Shown: one piece after another, positions 1 to 9,211 of the stretch | How positions within the stretch are numbered: the first letter of the stretch is position 1 | Layout of the letters: each line of letters begins with the position of its first letter | Origin: Azospirillum brasilense | Lineage (GTDB): Bacteria; Pseudomonadota; Alphaproteobacteria; Azospirillales; Azospirillaceae | Length of the DNA stretch: 64,000 nucleotides | Assembly: GCF_003349955.1 (NCBI RefSeq) | Contig: NZ_QLKQ01000006.1 | Coordinates: forward strand, 83,565 to 147,564 | Direction of reading: 5' to 3' | Program-made: the position numbers and the translations under genes | Notes under the pieces: model-generated | Databases searched by the model: none | Seen by the model: the letters and a program-made list of their open reading frames with translations, nothing else | What the model was told of the DNA's origin: nothing

Positions 1-10
1 TGTCGGAGGG

Positions 11-1345
11 TCACATCGCGAGCAACAGACGATGGACGAGAAACAGGCCAATCCCGGCCACCCCTCCAACGATCGTGCCGTTGAGACGGATGAACTGCAG
101 ATCGCGCCCGACGTGAAGCTCCAGAAGGTTTGCCATTCCCTTCGGATCCCATTTGCCAACGATGCCGGCGATGTGTTCGCCAACGTTCCCGCGGTGCTGG
201 GCAACGCCGTCCCGAACCAGCGACTGCACGGCAGCGTTCAGGCGCCCTCGGAGTCCTTCGTCAGCACGCAGCCGCTCGGCGAGCCCGGCCAGCTGTTCCG
301 CGGCGAGCGCGGCGACGTCTTCGCGGGAGTGCTCCAGTGATTGCACCAGCCGCTCCCGCAGCATGGACCATATGGCCTCGAAGTGCTGGTCGAAGTCGCG
401 GTGCCCGATCATGTGTGTCCGGATGCCCTCCAGCTTTGCTGCCCATGCCTCATTCGCCTTGAGCTTCTGCACGTGCTCGAGGACGAGCGCGTGCAACTGG
501 GGGCGGAGCGGCCGTGATGGATCCTTGACGTCCCGGAGTTTGCCTTCGACATCGTGTACGATGCCGTCAGCAATGGGCCCTGAAACGGTTCGAGCTATTG
601 AACCGTCCATCAGCCATTTGGTATCCACGCCCAGCGCTTTGGCGACATATCCGTCAAAGCAGGAAGCCATGTAGGCGACGACCTTCGCGTTGACCTGCCG
701 TTCGATTTCTCCCCTCTCGCTGCGGATCCAGTCCAGCGCCAAGTCAGCAACCTCGTCGACGATGTTGAGGTGTTCGCCCCGCTGGATGAGGGCCATGAGG
801 ACATCATCGGCCGTCGCAACGAGATCAATGTCGGCGACAAGGGCCTTGACCTCGTTCCTGAGGCGCTCCTTCAGCACGGCGTCATCGAACGACGAGACCC
901 ACTGCGGCAGCAGGGTCGCCGCTTCGTCGGCCAGCATCTGAGCGTTCTCAGGGCTGTCCAGCCACGCGGCGAATTGTCCGGGAAAATCGGCTTCCGCAGC
1001 CTTGCGTGCAATGTCGTCCGGGTCGATGAAGTGGTCCCGAACGAACCGGCCAAGGCTCCGGCCAATGCGGTCCTTGTTGTTCGGCAACAGCGCGACGTGT
1101 GGGATGGGCAGACCAAGCGGACGCCGGAAGAGGGCCACGACAGCGAACCAGTCGGCGAGGCCGCCCACGGTCGCGGCCTCCGTGGCCGCCCTCGCCGCAC
1201 CGAGGAAAAGGCCATCTCCGGGAACGAATGTCAGGCCGACGTAACCCGCCGCGGCCGCGGCCAGGGCTCCCGTGGCCACCATCTTCATTCGCCGCAGCGC
1301 CATTGGCTGCTCGTCCGGAAGTCCGTCTTCGATCACCGCAACCAT
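11..1345 (-). CDS. DUF445 family inner-membrane protein (YjiN-like)
   Basis: Predicted 444-aa membrane-anchored protein of the DUF445 (YjiN) family, whose biochemical role is not established. One hydrophobic segment lies near the N-terminus (about residues 21-42), followed by the family-typical stretch with GLADWFAVVALFRRPLGLPIPH. A long helical, charged body follows, and a second hydrophobic segment ends the protein (about 422-444). This hairpin-like layout with both ends in the membrane is characteristic of the family, and the length is normal. The gene is complete, reads from 1345 to 11 and does not appear coupled to the neighbouring defence genes. About 200 bases without a gene separate it from the helicase fragment upstream, and I see nothing recognisable there. 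Confidence 0.85.
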   Translation of the reverse strand: MVAVIEDGLPDEQPMALRRMKMVATGALAAAAAGYVGLTFVPGDGLFLGAARAATEAATVGGLADWFAVVALFRRPLGLPIPHVALLPNNKDRIGRSLGRFVRDHFIDPDDIARKAAEADFPGQFAAWLDSPENAQMLADEAATLLPQWVSSFDDAVLKERLRNEVKALVADIDLVATADDVLMALIQRGEHLNIVDEVADLALDWIRSERGEIERQVNAKVVAYMASCFDGYVAKALGVDTKWLMDGSIARTVSGPIADGIVHDVEGKLRDVKDPSRPLRPQLHALVLEHVQKLKANEAWAAKLEGIRTHMIGHRDFDQHFEAIWSMLRERLVQSLEHSREDVAALAAEQLAGLAERLRADEGLRGRLNAAVQSLVRDGVAQHRGNVGEHIAGIVGKWDPKGMANLLELHVGRDLQFIRLNGTIVGGVAGIGLFLVHRLLLAM

Positions 1346-1549
1346 CTATCTCTCTCTTGTTTCTCTATAATAAGTTGTGGATCACATTGCTGGTGCTAAA
1401 AGGGAGGCGCCTCCGCTCACTCGAAACGGCGAAGGTGGCTGCTGCCATCAGGGAAGGTTCTCATTCTGCGGGCTGGTATCCCGGTTCTCGAGCGCAACGA
1501 CATCGTGACCATCTGAGAGGAGGGGTTCGGGCCAGAGTCTTTTTGACGC

Positions 1550-3871
1550 CTACTGGCCCTCCACGGAGGAAGCCATGGTCCAGGCACGGCGGAGGCGATC
1601 ACGGCTGGCCGCGCGCAGCTTCTGTAGACCGGCGTCACGGGCCATGGCGGTGATGGCGTCCTCGCCCGTGATGCCCTCGTCCTTCACGGCCCTCGCCAGG
1701 GCAACCAGCTCCGGCAAGGCAATCTCATCGACAGGCCGGGGCTCGTCCCCGGCCGGGCGTCGGAAGGACGGCCAACGGGTCTGGTCCGCGCCGGCAGGCC
1801 AGAAGAAGGCGCCGACCTCCTCCTGCACCATCGGGAAGCGAGCGCGGGCCAGAGTGACGACGCGGTCGCGGATCTTGGAACCTGTGCGAAGCCAGCCGTG
1901 CGCGCGAGCGATCCGGCGGGCGAGAACGTCGTCGCGGACCGGTCCCTCCACAGTGATGACGTGGTCGATCATCGCCTGGAGCGGGGCAGTGTACTCCCGG
2001 TCGAAGAAGGCGTCCGGGTTGACGGCGCGCACCACCGATCTCGGATCGGCCTCGCAGAACCGGCCATCCACGTCGGTTGGCGGTTCGGCGCTCGCGTTGC
2101 GGGCATAGGCCACGGATGGCTGCATCAGGTCGGAGCCCTGGAACAGGTCGTCGGCCGGACGATGTCCCGTGCCCTTGGGGTTCTGATCGTCTTGCCCGAC
2201 GTCATCCGAGGGCGGCGCAACATTCTCCGCGTCCACCGCGGCCTCGACGGTCGTCGTGCCGTCCGCTGCGGCCACCGCGTCCAGGGCGGCTTCCTCGAGC
2301 CGCCGGACCTCTTCCGCGCGCCGCGCGCGGCTCGCTTCCAGCAGGGCCGACAGGCGTGCATCGACCTTATCCAGCGCGCCGTCGTGATCGTGCCACCAGT
2401 CGGTCGACCAGATGCGGACGATCTCCCACCCCAAGCCGCGCAGGACCAGCTCGCGCAGCTTGTCGCGGTCGCGGGCGGTGGCGGACCGGTGGTAGGTCGC
2501 GCCGTCGCATTCGATCCCCGCAAGGAAGCGTCCGGGGGCGTCCGGGTCGACCACGCCCAGATCGATCCTGAAGGACGAGACGCCGATCTGAGGCTGAACC
2601 TGCCACCCGCGCGCGGCGAGCGCACGGGCCACGGCGTGCTCGAAGGGGCTCTCGTGTTCCCCCACGCTGCCGCGGACGGCCTCCGCCAACGCCCGCGGGC
2701 CACGCTCGGCGAACTCGAGGAAGTGCTTGAGGTCCCGGACGCCGAGCGCCGCCGTGCGACTGAGGTCGAACTGTTCCGGTCGCAGGCTGGAGAGGACGCG
2801 CAGTTCGTGCCGGGCGCGGGTGACGGCGACGTTCAGGCGCCGCTCGCCGCCGTCCCGGTTCATCGGGCCGAAGTTCATCGAGACCGCGCCGGTCAAGTCG
2901 GGGCCATAGGTGATGGAGAAGTACATGACGTCGCGCTCGTCGCCTTGAACGCTCTCCAGGTTCTTCACAAACACCGGTTCGACCGCGTCCTCGGCGAAAT
3001 GCGGCTCGATCTCCGGCGCCTTCCGCCGTTCCTCGTCCAGCAGGTCCTCGATCAGCCGCTGCTGCTCGCTGTTGAAGGTCACCACGCCGACGGTCAGGCC
3101 GGCGGCGCGGAAGGCGGGGTCCTTCAGCCGTTCGACCAGATGGGCGACAAGCGCCCGCGCTTCCGGCTTGTTGATGCGGGCGCCGCCCTTTTCGTAGGTG
3201 CCGTCGGCGACGAGATGCAGGCTGACTGCACGATCGTCGGTGACCGGCGATGGAAAGGTGACCAGCCCGCCCTCGTAGTAGCGGTGGTTGGAGAAGGCGA
3301 TCAGGCTCTCGTGGCGGCTGCGGTAGTGCCAGTTCAGGCTGCGGGCCGGAAGGTTGGCTCCCAGGCACTCGTCGAGGATGCTTTCCAGGTCGCCGTCCAC
3401 ATCGCCGTCGTCATCCTCATCAGCCTCCGCGCGGTCGAAGAAGGAGGTCGGCGGGAGCTGCTTCGGATCCCCGACCATGACGACCTGTCGCCCCCGCGCG
3501 ATGGCGCCGATCGCATCCCACACCGGGATCTGCGAGGCTTCGTCGAACACCACGACGTCGAACGGCGCGGTCTCGGCGGACAGGAATTGGGCGATCGACA
3601 GCGGGCTCATCAGCAGGCAGGGCGCCAGCTTCGTCACCGCCGTCGGCAACCGGCCGATCAGTTCGCGCAGGGGCATATGGGCGCGCTTCTTCTGCATCTC
3701 GCGCCGGAGAATGCCCCATTCCGAACTCTTGCCGACCGAGTCCTGGTCCGGCAGGCCGGCGCAGAGCCCCGCACGGATGTGGGCGCGGGTGAGGTCGGTG
3801 AAGCGTTTCAGACTTTTGGACATCCATTCCAGGAGGATGCCAATCGAAAATGGCGAAAGAAAACGAGACAC
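1550..3871 (-). CDS. C-terminal fragment of a DUF4011/DUF3320 helicase-nuclease
   Basis: This is the downstream half of a giant superfamily-1 helicase. Visible in order: motif II with DEAS (about residue 109), GDPKQLPP, the HYRSRHESL region, an ESVQGDERD motif V, and VAVTRARHEL motif VI. A Vsr/MTES_1575-type nuclease domain follows (about 405-495, with FRIDLG and GIECDG acidic residues). A DUF3320 domain closes the protein (about 613-760). The helicase Walker A motif is absent here and sits in the separate fragment at 8022-5611. The first 15 or so codons look unrelated to the family, so homology starts near RFTDLTR, around 3815. About 1.7 kb of foreign sequence on the other strand separates the halves. 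I read it as a gene remnant; translation from 3871 is possible but unproven. Confidence 0.8.
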   Translation of the reverse strand: MSRFLSPFSIGILLEWMSKSLKRFTDLTRAHIRAGLCAGLPDQDSVGKSSEWGILRREMQKKRAHMPLRELIGRLPTAVTKLAPCLLMSPLSIAQFLSAETAPFDVVVFDEASQIPVWDAIGAIARGRQVVMVGDPKQLPPTSFFDRAEADEDDDGDVDGDLESILDECLGANLPARSLNWHYRSRHESLIAFSNHRYYEGGLVTFPSPVTDDRAVSLHLVADGTYEKGGARINKPEARALVAHLVERLKDPAFRAAGLTVGVVTFNSEQQRLIEDLLDEERRKAPEIEPHFAEDAVEPVFVKNLESVQGDERDVMYFSITYGPDLTGAVSMNFGPMNRDGGERRLNVAVTRARHELRVLSSLRPEQFDLSRTAALGVRDLKHFLEFAERGPRALAEAVRGSVGEHESPFEHAVARALAARGWQVQPQIGVSSFRIDLGVVDPDAPGRFLAGIECDGATYHRSATARDRDKLRELVLRGLGWEIVRIWSTDWWHDHDGALDKVDARLSALLEASRARRAEEVRRLEEAALDAVAAADGTTTVEAAVDAENVAPPSDDVGQDDQNPKGTGHRPADDLFQGSDLMQPSVAYARNASAEPPTDVDGRFCEADPRSVVRAVNPDAFFDREYTAPLQAMIDHVITVEGPVRDDVLARRIARAHGWLRTGSKIRDRVVTLARARFPMVQEEVGAFFWPAGADQTRWPSFRRPAGDEPRPVDEIALPELVALARAVKDEGITGEDAITAMARDAGLQKLRAASRDRLRRAWTMASSVEGQ

Positions 3872-3998
3872 CGCGGAACTTGACTTTTTACGGCTTTCAA
3901 ATTTCCTTTAGATTGTTCTGCTTTGCTTTTTGCGTCCGCTAATGCGGTGCATGGCGAGCTTCGGGCAGTCAGGTTTGACATGGGTTAAGGGAAGCAAG

Positions 3999-5039
3999 AT
4001 GCCGACCGTGTATCATATGGTTCATTATCGCCGTTTCGACCCTGGCAGCGCCGGCTTGCAAGGGGGCACGCTAGAAAGTCTGTGCCGCACTGCGCTTGGT
4101 CATGTGGACACCTCAGGAGTCGCTTTGTGGGAGCGGGCGCAAGACCGCTTCTTTGATTTGTCGGATGCGGCTGAACGGCAAGTCGTGCTGAACAAGGTGG
4201 CCGACCTCTCCAGCGCCGTGTTCGGTGAGATGTGTCTGTTCCAGAAACAGGATTTCCAGGCGCTTCTGGAAATGCAGACATCGAAGGTTCAGCTCTCCAA
4301 CATAACCAAGGCCGAAATCTTTAACTTGGCAGAAAGGGCAGCTCCCAACAATTCAAAGTTCATTCGTGGGCTTTGCTACTGGCTTGTGATCGGAAATCAT
4401 CTATTTTTTGTCAAAACTCAATCCATGACCGCAGATATCCTGAATGTCTACATGGATTGGCTTCTCAAGATTCGGACTTCGGCGTTGGATGTCAACGCCA
4501 GCTTTGCGCTTCAGGCTGAATTCGACCGGACGCAAGTGACGGGCGATATTGGCGACATCACCCGCCTGAAGGTCAGCGGGAAATCGGCGTCACCGATCAT
4601 GGTAATGGCTGGGGATGAGCCGCCTCCAAAATCCGTCGCAACATCACGGACGGTGACCGACCGCGCGTTCTACACCGAGACGGCTCGCAAGGTCGCGGAA
4701 ATCATATTCGGACGTGAACGAACTGATGCGCTGGTTGATAGCCTGGGGCCGAGCGAGTATCTGGCTGTGGAGGCCGCGGTAAAGGTGCGCGGCCGACGAA
4801 CGGCCGAATCACGGGAAAAGCTGCGAAAGCTGGCGGAGGATCTTGCTGACCTGACCGACGATAAGGTGCAGATCGAGGGCAAGGACGGAAAGCTGTCGGA
4901 TGAGGATGCGATCCTTCGAACGCGCATGCCCTTTAACCAACCGCATGCTGGCAGCAGCATTCTTGAATTCGATAACGTGGCTGACCAACTCCAAGAGGTG
5001 TATTCTCGTTTTGTTCGCGATGGGAAGATAGAGGCCTGA
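3999..5039 (+). CDS. Unrecognised soluble protein, first gene of a cassette inserted in the helicase gene
   Basis: A 346-aa protein that I cannot assign to a family. I chose the ATG at 3999 because an AAGGGAAG ribosome-binding site sits just before it; an in-frame ATG at 3930 has none. There is no signal peptide or membrane segment. The middle (about 100-170) is aromatic and hydrophobic, and the C-terminal third is charged and helical (about 235-310, with many Lys, Arg, Glu and Asp). The stop overlaps the start of the membrane-protein gene by one base (TGATG), so the two are translationally coupled. Base composition is clearly lower in GC than the flanking helicase halves, which points to separate acquisition. 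The context of a defence island and a soluble plus membrane pair suggests an anti-phage function, but this is inference only. Confidence 0.75.
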   Translation: MPTVYHMVHYRRFDPGSAGLQGGTLESLCRTALGHVDTSGVALWERAQDRFFDLSDAAERQVVLNKVADLSSAVFGEMCLFQKQDFQALLEMQTSKVQLSNITKAEIFNLAERAAPNNSKFIRGLCYWLVIGNHLFFVKTQSMTADILNVYMDWLLKIRTSALDVNASFALQAEFDRTQVTGDIGDITRLKVSGKSASPIMVMAGDEPPPKSVATSRTVTDRAFYTETARKVAEIIFGRERTDALVDSLGPSEYLAVEAAVKVRGRRTAESREKLRKLAEDLADLTDDKVQIEGKDGKLSDEDAILRTRMPFNQPHAGSSILEFDNVADQLQEVYSRFVRDGKIEA

Positions 5040-5608
5040 TGGTCAGGAAGGCAACGATAGGGGGCGTGTTGGCCACCGCCGTATTGTTCGGCTGGGTGGT
5101 GCCGTTGACGCGCCTATTCGATGCTTTCCAGCCTATGATCGTCGCCCTGTCAATCATGCTGGCCGCGATCCTAGTCCGGCTCAATCGCGGCATGCCGACC
5201 CTCGACTGGAAAAGCCTGGAACCTCAGGAAAGGTCACGGCTCACCTCTGCAATCGTCGATCTGACGCGGGAGTATGCCTTTATCGTCGGGATCAAAGCGG
5301 TTCTGATTGCGGCCTTGGTATCGCTAGCCCCCTTCAAGATGGAGGCGGCCTCCTGGTCCGCGTGGACCGGGCGCGGGGTATCGGCAGCGGTCGGTGGCCT
5401 AGTAGCTTTGAGCATATCTCGGATGGCTTATGTAATCTGGCGTGACTATGACATCGTCAAGCTTCAGAAAGTACTGATCGATGCCTCTGGTGTTCGAGAC
5501 AAGCTGGAAGCCGAGGCAAAGGCATCTGTACAGAAGGTGGCTGATATACGGTCGGCTGGATTAAGAAAAATTGGTTCTGGCGAACCTCAAGCTTGGCCTG
5601 ATAAGTGA
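5039..5608 (+). CDS. Four-helix membrane protein, second gene of the inserted cassette
   Basis: A 189-aa protein with four predicted membrane helices (about residues 5-24, 31-48, 80-98 and 113-134). A charged, probably coiled C-terminal tail (about 135-180) would face the cytoplasm. It starts on the last base of the preceding stop codon, so it is co-translated with the 346-aa protein. The gene ends two bases before the converging stop of the helicase N-terminal fragment. Size and topology recall membrane effectors of small anti-phage systems such as KwaA of Kiwa, but I see no sequence motif that supports a family assignment. Function unknown. Confidence 0.72.
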   Translation: MVRKATIGGVLATAVLFGWVVPLTRLFDAFQPMIVALSIMLAAILVRLNRGMPTLDWKSLEPQERSRLTSAIVDLTREYAFIVGIKAVLIAALVSLAPFKMEAASWSAWTGRGVSAAVGGLVALSISRMAYVIWRDYDIVKLQKVLIDASGVRDKLEAEAKASVQKVADIRSAGLRKIGSGEPQAWPDK

Positions 5609-5610
5609 AT

Positions 5611-8022
5611 TCAAGCAGGCGCCTTTAGTCCCTGGGCCTCCTTGTGCCAAGTGTCGGCGTTCCTCCTGGCCTCCCAGGCGCGGCGGAGTTGGTCCAGCAC
5701 GTCGAGCTTGCGCGACTTGCTGGAATGCAGCTCAAGGCAGAACTCGCCGAGGCCGACCTCACGCAGGCGCCGGTACACGACGTCGAGCGCCGCGATCTTC
5801 TCCGACACGAACAGGACCGACTTCCGCTCTGCCAGGAACTGGGCGACGAGGTTGGCGATGGTCTGGCTCTTGCCCGTGCCCGGCGGGCCGACCAGCACGA
5901 AGTTCTTGCCGCGCGCCGCCGCCATCACGGCGGACAGCTGCGAGGAGTCGGCGGGCAGGGGGCAGAAGGTGTGTTCCGGCCCGTGGGTTGCGTCCAGGTC
6001 GCGCGGGTTCGGGAAGGCCAGGTCGCTGGGGAACGGGTCGCGGGGCGTCTCGATCAGGTGCCGGACGACCGGGCTCTGCTTCAGCTGCTCCGTCCGGTCG
6101 ACCAGATCCTTCCACATCAGGTACTTGGCGAAGGAGAAGGTGGCCAGCACCACGTCCTCCGTCACCTCCCATCCGGGGATGTCCTTCACCGCCTGACGGA
6201 CGGCCTTCCAGATGCCGGCGATGTCCAGCCCGCTGTCGTCGCGTGGCAGATCTCCTTCCGCGACCGGGATGGTCAGGCGGAAGTCCTGTCGCAGCATTTG
6301 GAGCAGCGTCGGGTTGAAACGCGGCTCGTCGTCGTGGAGGACAAGGCTGAAGCCCGACCGCACGCTCTTGCGTTGGAGGGTGACGGGGATGAGGATCAGC
6401 GGCGCCCGATGGCGCTTCGCGTCCTTGGCGTCGCGCGTCCAGGACAGGAAGCCGAGCGCCAGGAACAGGGTGTTCGCCCCGCCTTCCTGCATCGCCGCGC
6501 GGGCGGTGCGGTACAGCTCCGTCAGGCGCGCGTCGAGGTCGTCCCCCTTCAGCCCGACCAGCACCTCGTTGCGGCCGAGCGCCTCCAGCGCGTGCTGGCG
6601 GTGCAGATCCTCCAGGGTCCGCCCTTCGTGGATCGCCTGGCTGCGCGGGTCGTTGCCGTCCATCAGAGCCGGCCGGGGGAGCAGGCGCAGCGACCGGCCT
6701 TCCGCGAGAAGGTCTTCCAGCAGGCCGGGGTCCGGAGCGTCGCAGATCAGGGCGCGCTTGCCGGCACGGAAGTTCAGCAAGGCATTGCGCAGCGACAGGT
6801 CCAACAGCTTGCGCTGCCAGCGTTCCAGCCGGTCCTTGGGCGAGGCCGGCCCCGCATCATCCGCCGCGTCGTCGAGGTCCTCGGGAAGGTCGGCCGGTGG
6901 CTCCGCGAACAGCGGCTCGGATGCCTCGACGCCCGCGTCCGCGTGGTCCGCCGTCACCGTGGCCTCGGCGTTGGCCAGTGGGCGGATGCGTTGCAGACGG
7001 GCGCGGCGGACGTCCACGGCCAGTTCGAACGTGTCCTCGACGCTCTCCTCGATCTGGCGGAAGGCGTGGTCGGCGGCGACGGCGAAGGATGGGCAGGGAC
7101 GATGGGTGGCCAGCGTCGTTTCGAACAGCGCCAGTTCCTTCAGCTTCGCCCGCTTGCGCAGCGCCGTCACGTCGTCGACCACCGGCGTGGTGAACTCCTC
7201 GCGCCGCAGCCAGACGCCGGCGAAGGCGTGGCCCCGCGTGAAGACGATCAGCGGGTTCAGGCCACAGTGCTCCAGCGTCGCCGCGAACAGAAGCGCCGAG
7301 TCCAGGCAGGTGGCGAGTCCGGAGTCGAGAACCTGCGATGGTCCACGCACCTTCTGCCCGGCGTGCTCGAAGCTGGGCGGCGGCAGGGCGTAGTCGAGGC
7401 CCAGCGCACCGACCGCGCCCCAGACGGCCGCCGCCAGTTCCCAGGCCCGCTTCGGCCCGCCCTCGTAGCCGTTCAGCGCGCCGCTCTTGCCGTTCTGCCG
7501 CAGGATGTCGGCGGCCTTCTTCAGCACGCGCTCGACGGCCGGGTCGTTCGGCTGGACAAAGGCGGCGATCATCTCGGGGATGTTGCCGACGCCGCCCCAC
7601 TGGTTGCGCGCCAACAGCTCGAGCGACCGCTCGGTCCGCGCCACCGGCTCCGGGTTTCCGGCCGCCGCGGCGGTGATGGTGACGGTCGCGCTCTCCGCCT
7701 CCGTCAGCCGCCCGAGCATGGCGCCGTCCAGCGTGACGTCGAGCTTCGGCAGGTGGTAGCGCTGGCCGGCGGGGACGGCGTCGATGCGCCAGGTCTTGGG
7801 CGCCACGAACGCGGGTTCCGACGTCAGGGTCAGCTCGACCGCCTCGAGCGGAGCGTCGCCGTCGTTGACCAGCACCAGCTCATGCAGGACCGGGACCGCG
7901 TTCTGATGGAAGGCGAGGTTCAGACGCGGCGTCAACGTCGCCTCGATGCGGACGGGCGGAGGCGCCTCCGCCGGCGCCCGATCCATCACAACATCCAGCA
8001 CTGCTTCGTTGTTGTCGCTCAT
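5611..8022 (-). CDS. N-terminal fragment of a DUF4011 helicase with a transglutaminase-like domain
   Basis: An 803-aa fragment starting at MSDNNEA (8022). An upstream in-frame ATG at 8094 gives an unconvincing leader. An N-terminal beta-rich region is followed by a transglutaminase-like segment, with Cys239 in GLATCLDSALLF and His265 in GHAFAGVW. A DUF4011 block follows (about 395-450, LLDLSLRNALLNFRAGKR), and then the start of the SF1 helicase with Walker A GPPGTGKSQT near residue 711. The frame stops shortly after the first RecA motifs, at AQGLKAPA, where intact relatives continue for roughly 400 residues before the sequence seen at 3871-1550. Walker B and all later motifs are missing, so this protein alone cannot be a working helicase. 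It follows the Mrr-like gene after about 110 bases. Confidence 0.82.
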   Translation of the reverse strand: MSDNNEAVLDVVMDRAPAEAPPPVRIEATLTPRLNLAFHQNAVPVLHELVLVNDGDAPLEAVELTLTSEPAFVAPKTWRIDAVPAGQRYHLPKLDVTLDGAMLGRLTEAESATVTITAAAAGNPEPVARTERSLELLARNQWGGVGNIPEMIAAFVQPNDPAVERVLKKAADILRQNGKSGALNGYEGGPKRAWELAAAVWGAVGALGLDYALPPPSFEHAGQKVRGPSQVLDSGLATCLDSALLFAATLEHCGLNPLIVFTRGHAFAGVWLRREEFTTPVVDDVTALRKRAKLKELALFETTLATHRPCPSFAVAADHAFRQIEESVEDTFELAVDVRRARLQRIRPLANAEATVTADHADAGVEASEPLFAEPPADLPEDLDDAADDAGPASPKDRLERWQRKLLDLSLRNALLNFRAGKRALICDAPDPGLLEDLLAEGRSLRLLPRPALMDGNDPRSQAIHEGRTLEDLHRQHALEALGRNEVLVGLKGDDLDARLTELYRTARAAMQEGGANTLFLALGFLSWTRDAKDAKRHRAPLILIPVTLQRKSVRSGFSLVLHDDEPRFNPTLLQMLRQDFRLTIPVAEGDLPRDDSGLDIAGIWKAVRQAVKDIPGWEVTEDVVLATFSFAKYLMWKDLVDRTEQLKQSPVVRHLIETPRDPFPSDLAFPNPRDLDATHGPEHTFCPLPADSSQLSAVMAAARGKNFVLVGPPGTGKSQTIANLVAQFLAERKSVLFVSEKIAALDVVYRRLREVGLGEFCLELHSSKSRKLDVLDQLRRAWEARRNADTWHKEAQGLKAPA

Positions 8023-8133
8023 GATAATCGCCGCCCCGGTATGAAAGATCGTGTTTGTCGCTTCTTTGGCGCGAAGCCAAAGCGTATCACACACGCTTTT
8101 TGGGATGCGATCGATCGTTGGGCCGGCGCCGTC

Positions 8134-9210
8134 CTACGCCGGCCAGTAGAGCCGCTTCAACGCCAGAAGCCGCTTCGCCTCGACGTCCAGGGCATCGTAG
8201 TGTTCGAGCGCGAGTGCCACGAGGTCGTCGAGGTCGAGCAGGGACAGCGGGACGGCCGCGCGGTCGGCCTCGTACTTCGCATCGCGGGCGAAGCCGCCGG
8301 TCGACACGTAGAGGCAGCGGTCGCCCGGCCGCCGGCCGCCGAGGAAGGACCGGACCGTCGGCGCCCCGATGGCGCCGCTGCGGTGCTTCACCTCCACGAA
8401 GATGCGGGGGTCCTCGAGCCCCAGCCCATCCGGCGAGGCGAAGATGTCGCGGCCGCGGTCGGGGCCGACCGGCGACACGCGCGTCTTGTAGCCCATGGCT
8501 CGCAGCAGCCCGGCGACGAACAGCTCCATGTCGCGGGCACTCAGCTTCGCCAGCCGGTCCTTGATGAACTCCAGAGCCTTGGCTTCCAGATCCTCGAACA
8601 GTTCCTGTTCGGCGGCGGCCTCCGCGGCGGAGTCGACCGGGGTGGCGGAGGGCGCCGGCCCGACGGCGAGGTCCCCGCCCGCGTCGCCTCGTGCATGGAC
8701 CGACGCGGCGAGGTCCACGGTCGCTCGGTCTTCTGGAGCGGCGAGCAGCGCGTCGAGTTCCGCCGCCGTGTCGGCCGGCACCTGGAACACGGTGGTGACC
8801 GAGCCCAGCGAGTTCTTGGCCGCCACGCTCAGCGCATCGCGCGGCACCATGCCGATCCAGGCCACCGGTCGGACGTTCGGGTAGTCGGGGTCGAAGGCCG
8901 GTTCGAAGGAGTAGCCGCCGCCGACCGAGCCGACATGGTAGACGCGGCCGTCCGGGTCGTAGGAGATCACCCGATCGCCGGCCTGGAGCTCCGACCGGAA
9001 GCGATGAAGCTGGCCGGCGTTGTTCCCGACTTCGTAGGCATTCCAGTCCGGCCACTGCGCCCGCACCAGGGCGACCATCGCCGGCCGGTCCGCGACCGCG
9101 GCCAGCGAACCGAGTTCCGCCCAGCCGATCGCCACCCGGCCGGCGTTGCGGAAGCGGTCGATCAGCGCGCCGCGCTTGCCGGCGCGGACCATCCAGGTCT
9201 TGGGGGGCAT
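8134..9210 (-). CDS. Mrr-like restriction endonuclease with N-terminal PUA/EVE-like domain
   Basis: A 358-aa protein. The N-terminal 130 residues (WMVRAGKRGALIDRF, then VAIGWAELG) match the PUA/EVE-like module that precedes Mrr nucleases and is thought to read modified or flipped bases. The C-terminal third is a PD-(D/E)xK Mrr domain with GRDIFAS and FVEVKHR (about residue 271), followed by VRSFLG. Family members cut DNA in response to modification or foreign status. The start at 9210 is chosen because the upstream gene's TGA ends one base before this ATG, and because WMVRAG is the usual N-terminus. The gene belongs to the coupled minus-strand defence run, downstream of the 182-aa unknown gene. 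Confidence 0.83.
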   Translation of the reverse strand: MPPKTWMVRAGKRGALIDRFRNAGRVAIGWAELGSLAAVADRPAMVALVRAQWPDWNAYEVGNNAGQLHRFRSELQAGDRVISYDPDGRVYHVGSVGGGYSFEPAFDPDYPNVRPVAWIGMVPRDALSVAAKNSLGSVTTVFQVPADTAAELDALLAAPEDRATVDLAASVHARGDAGGDLAVGPAPSATPVDSAAEAAAEQELFEDLEAKALEFIKDRLAKLSARDMELFVAGLLRAMGYKTRVSPVGPDRGRDIFASPDGLGLEDPRIFVEVKHRSGAIGAPTVRSFLGGRRPGDRCLYVSTGGFARDAKYEADRAAVPLSLLDLDDLVALALEHYDALDVEAKRLLALKRLYWPA

Positions 9211-9211
9211 A

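Noticed and set aside
3999..5608. Identification of the inserted cassette as the Kiwa system
   Set aside because: The membrane protein has a KwaA-like size and four helices, but gene order is reversed and I see no DUF4868 pattern in the soluble partner. Profile searches with KwaA and KwaB models would decide.
1550..8022. The two helicase pieces as a natural two-subunit enzyme
   Set aside because: The break removes several hundred residues between motif Ia and motif II, and the second piece begins with a non-family leader, so simple subunit splitting does not explain it.
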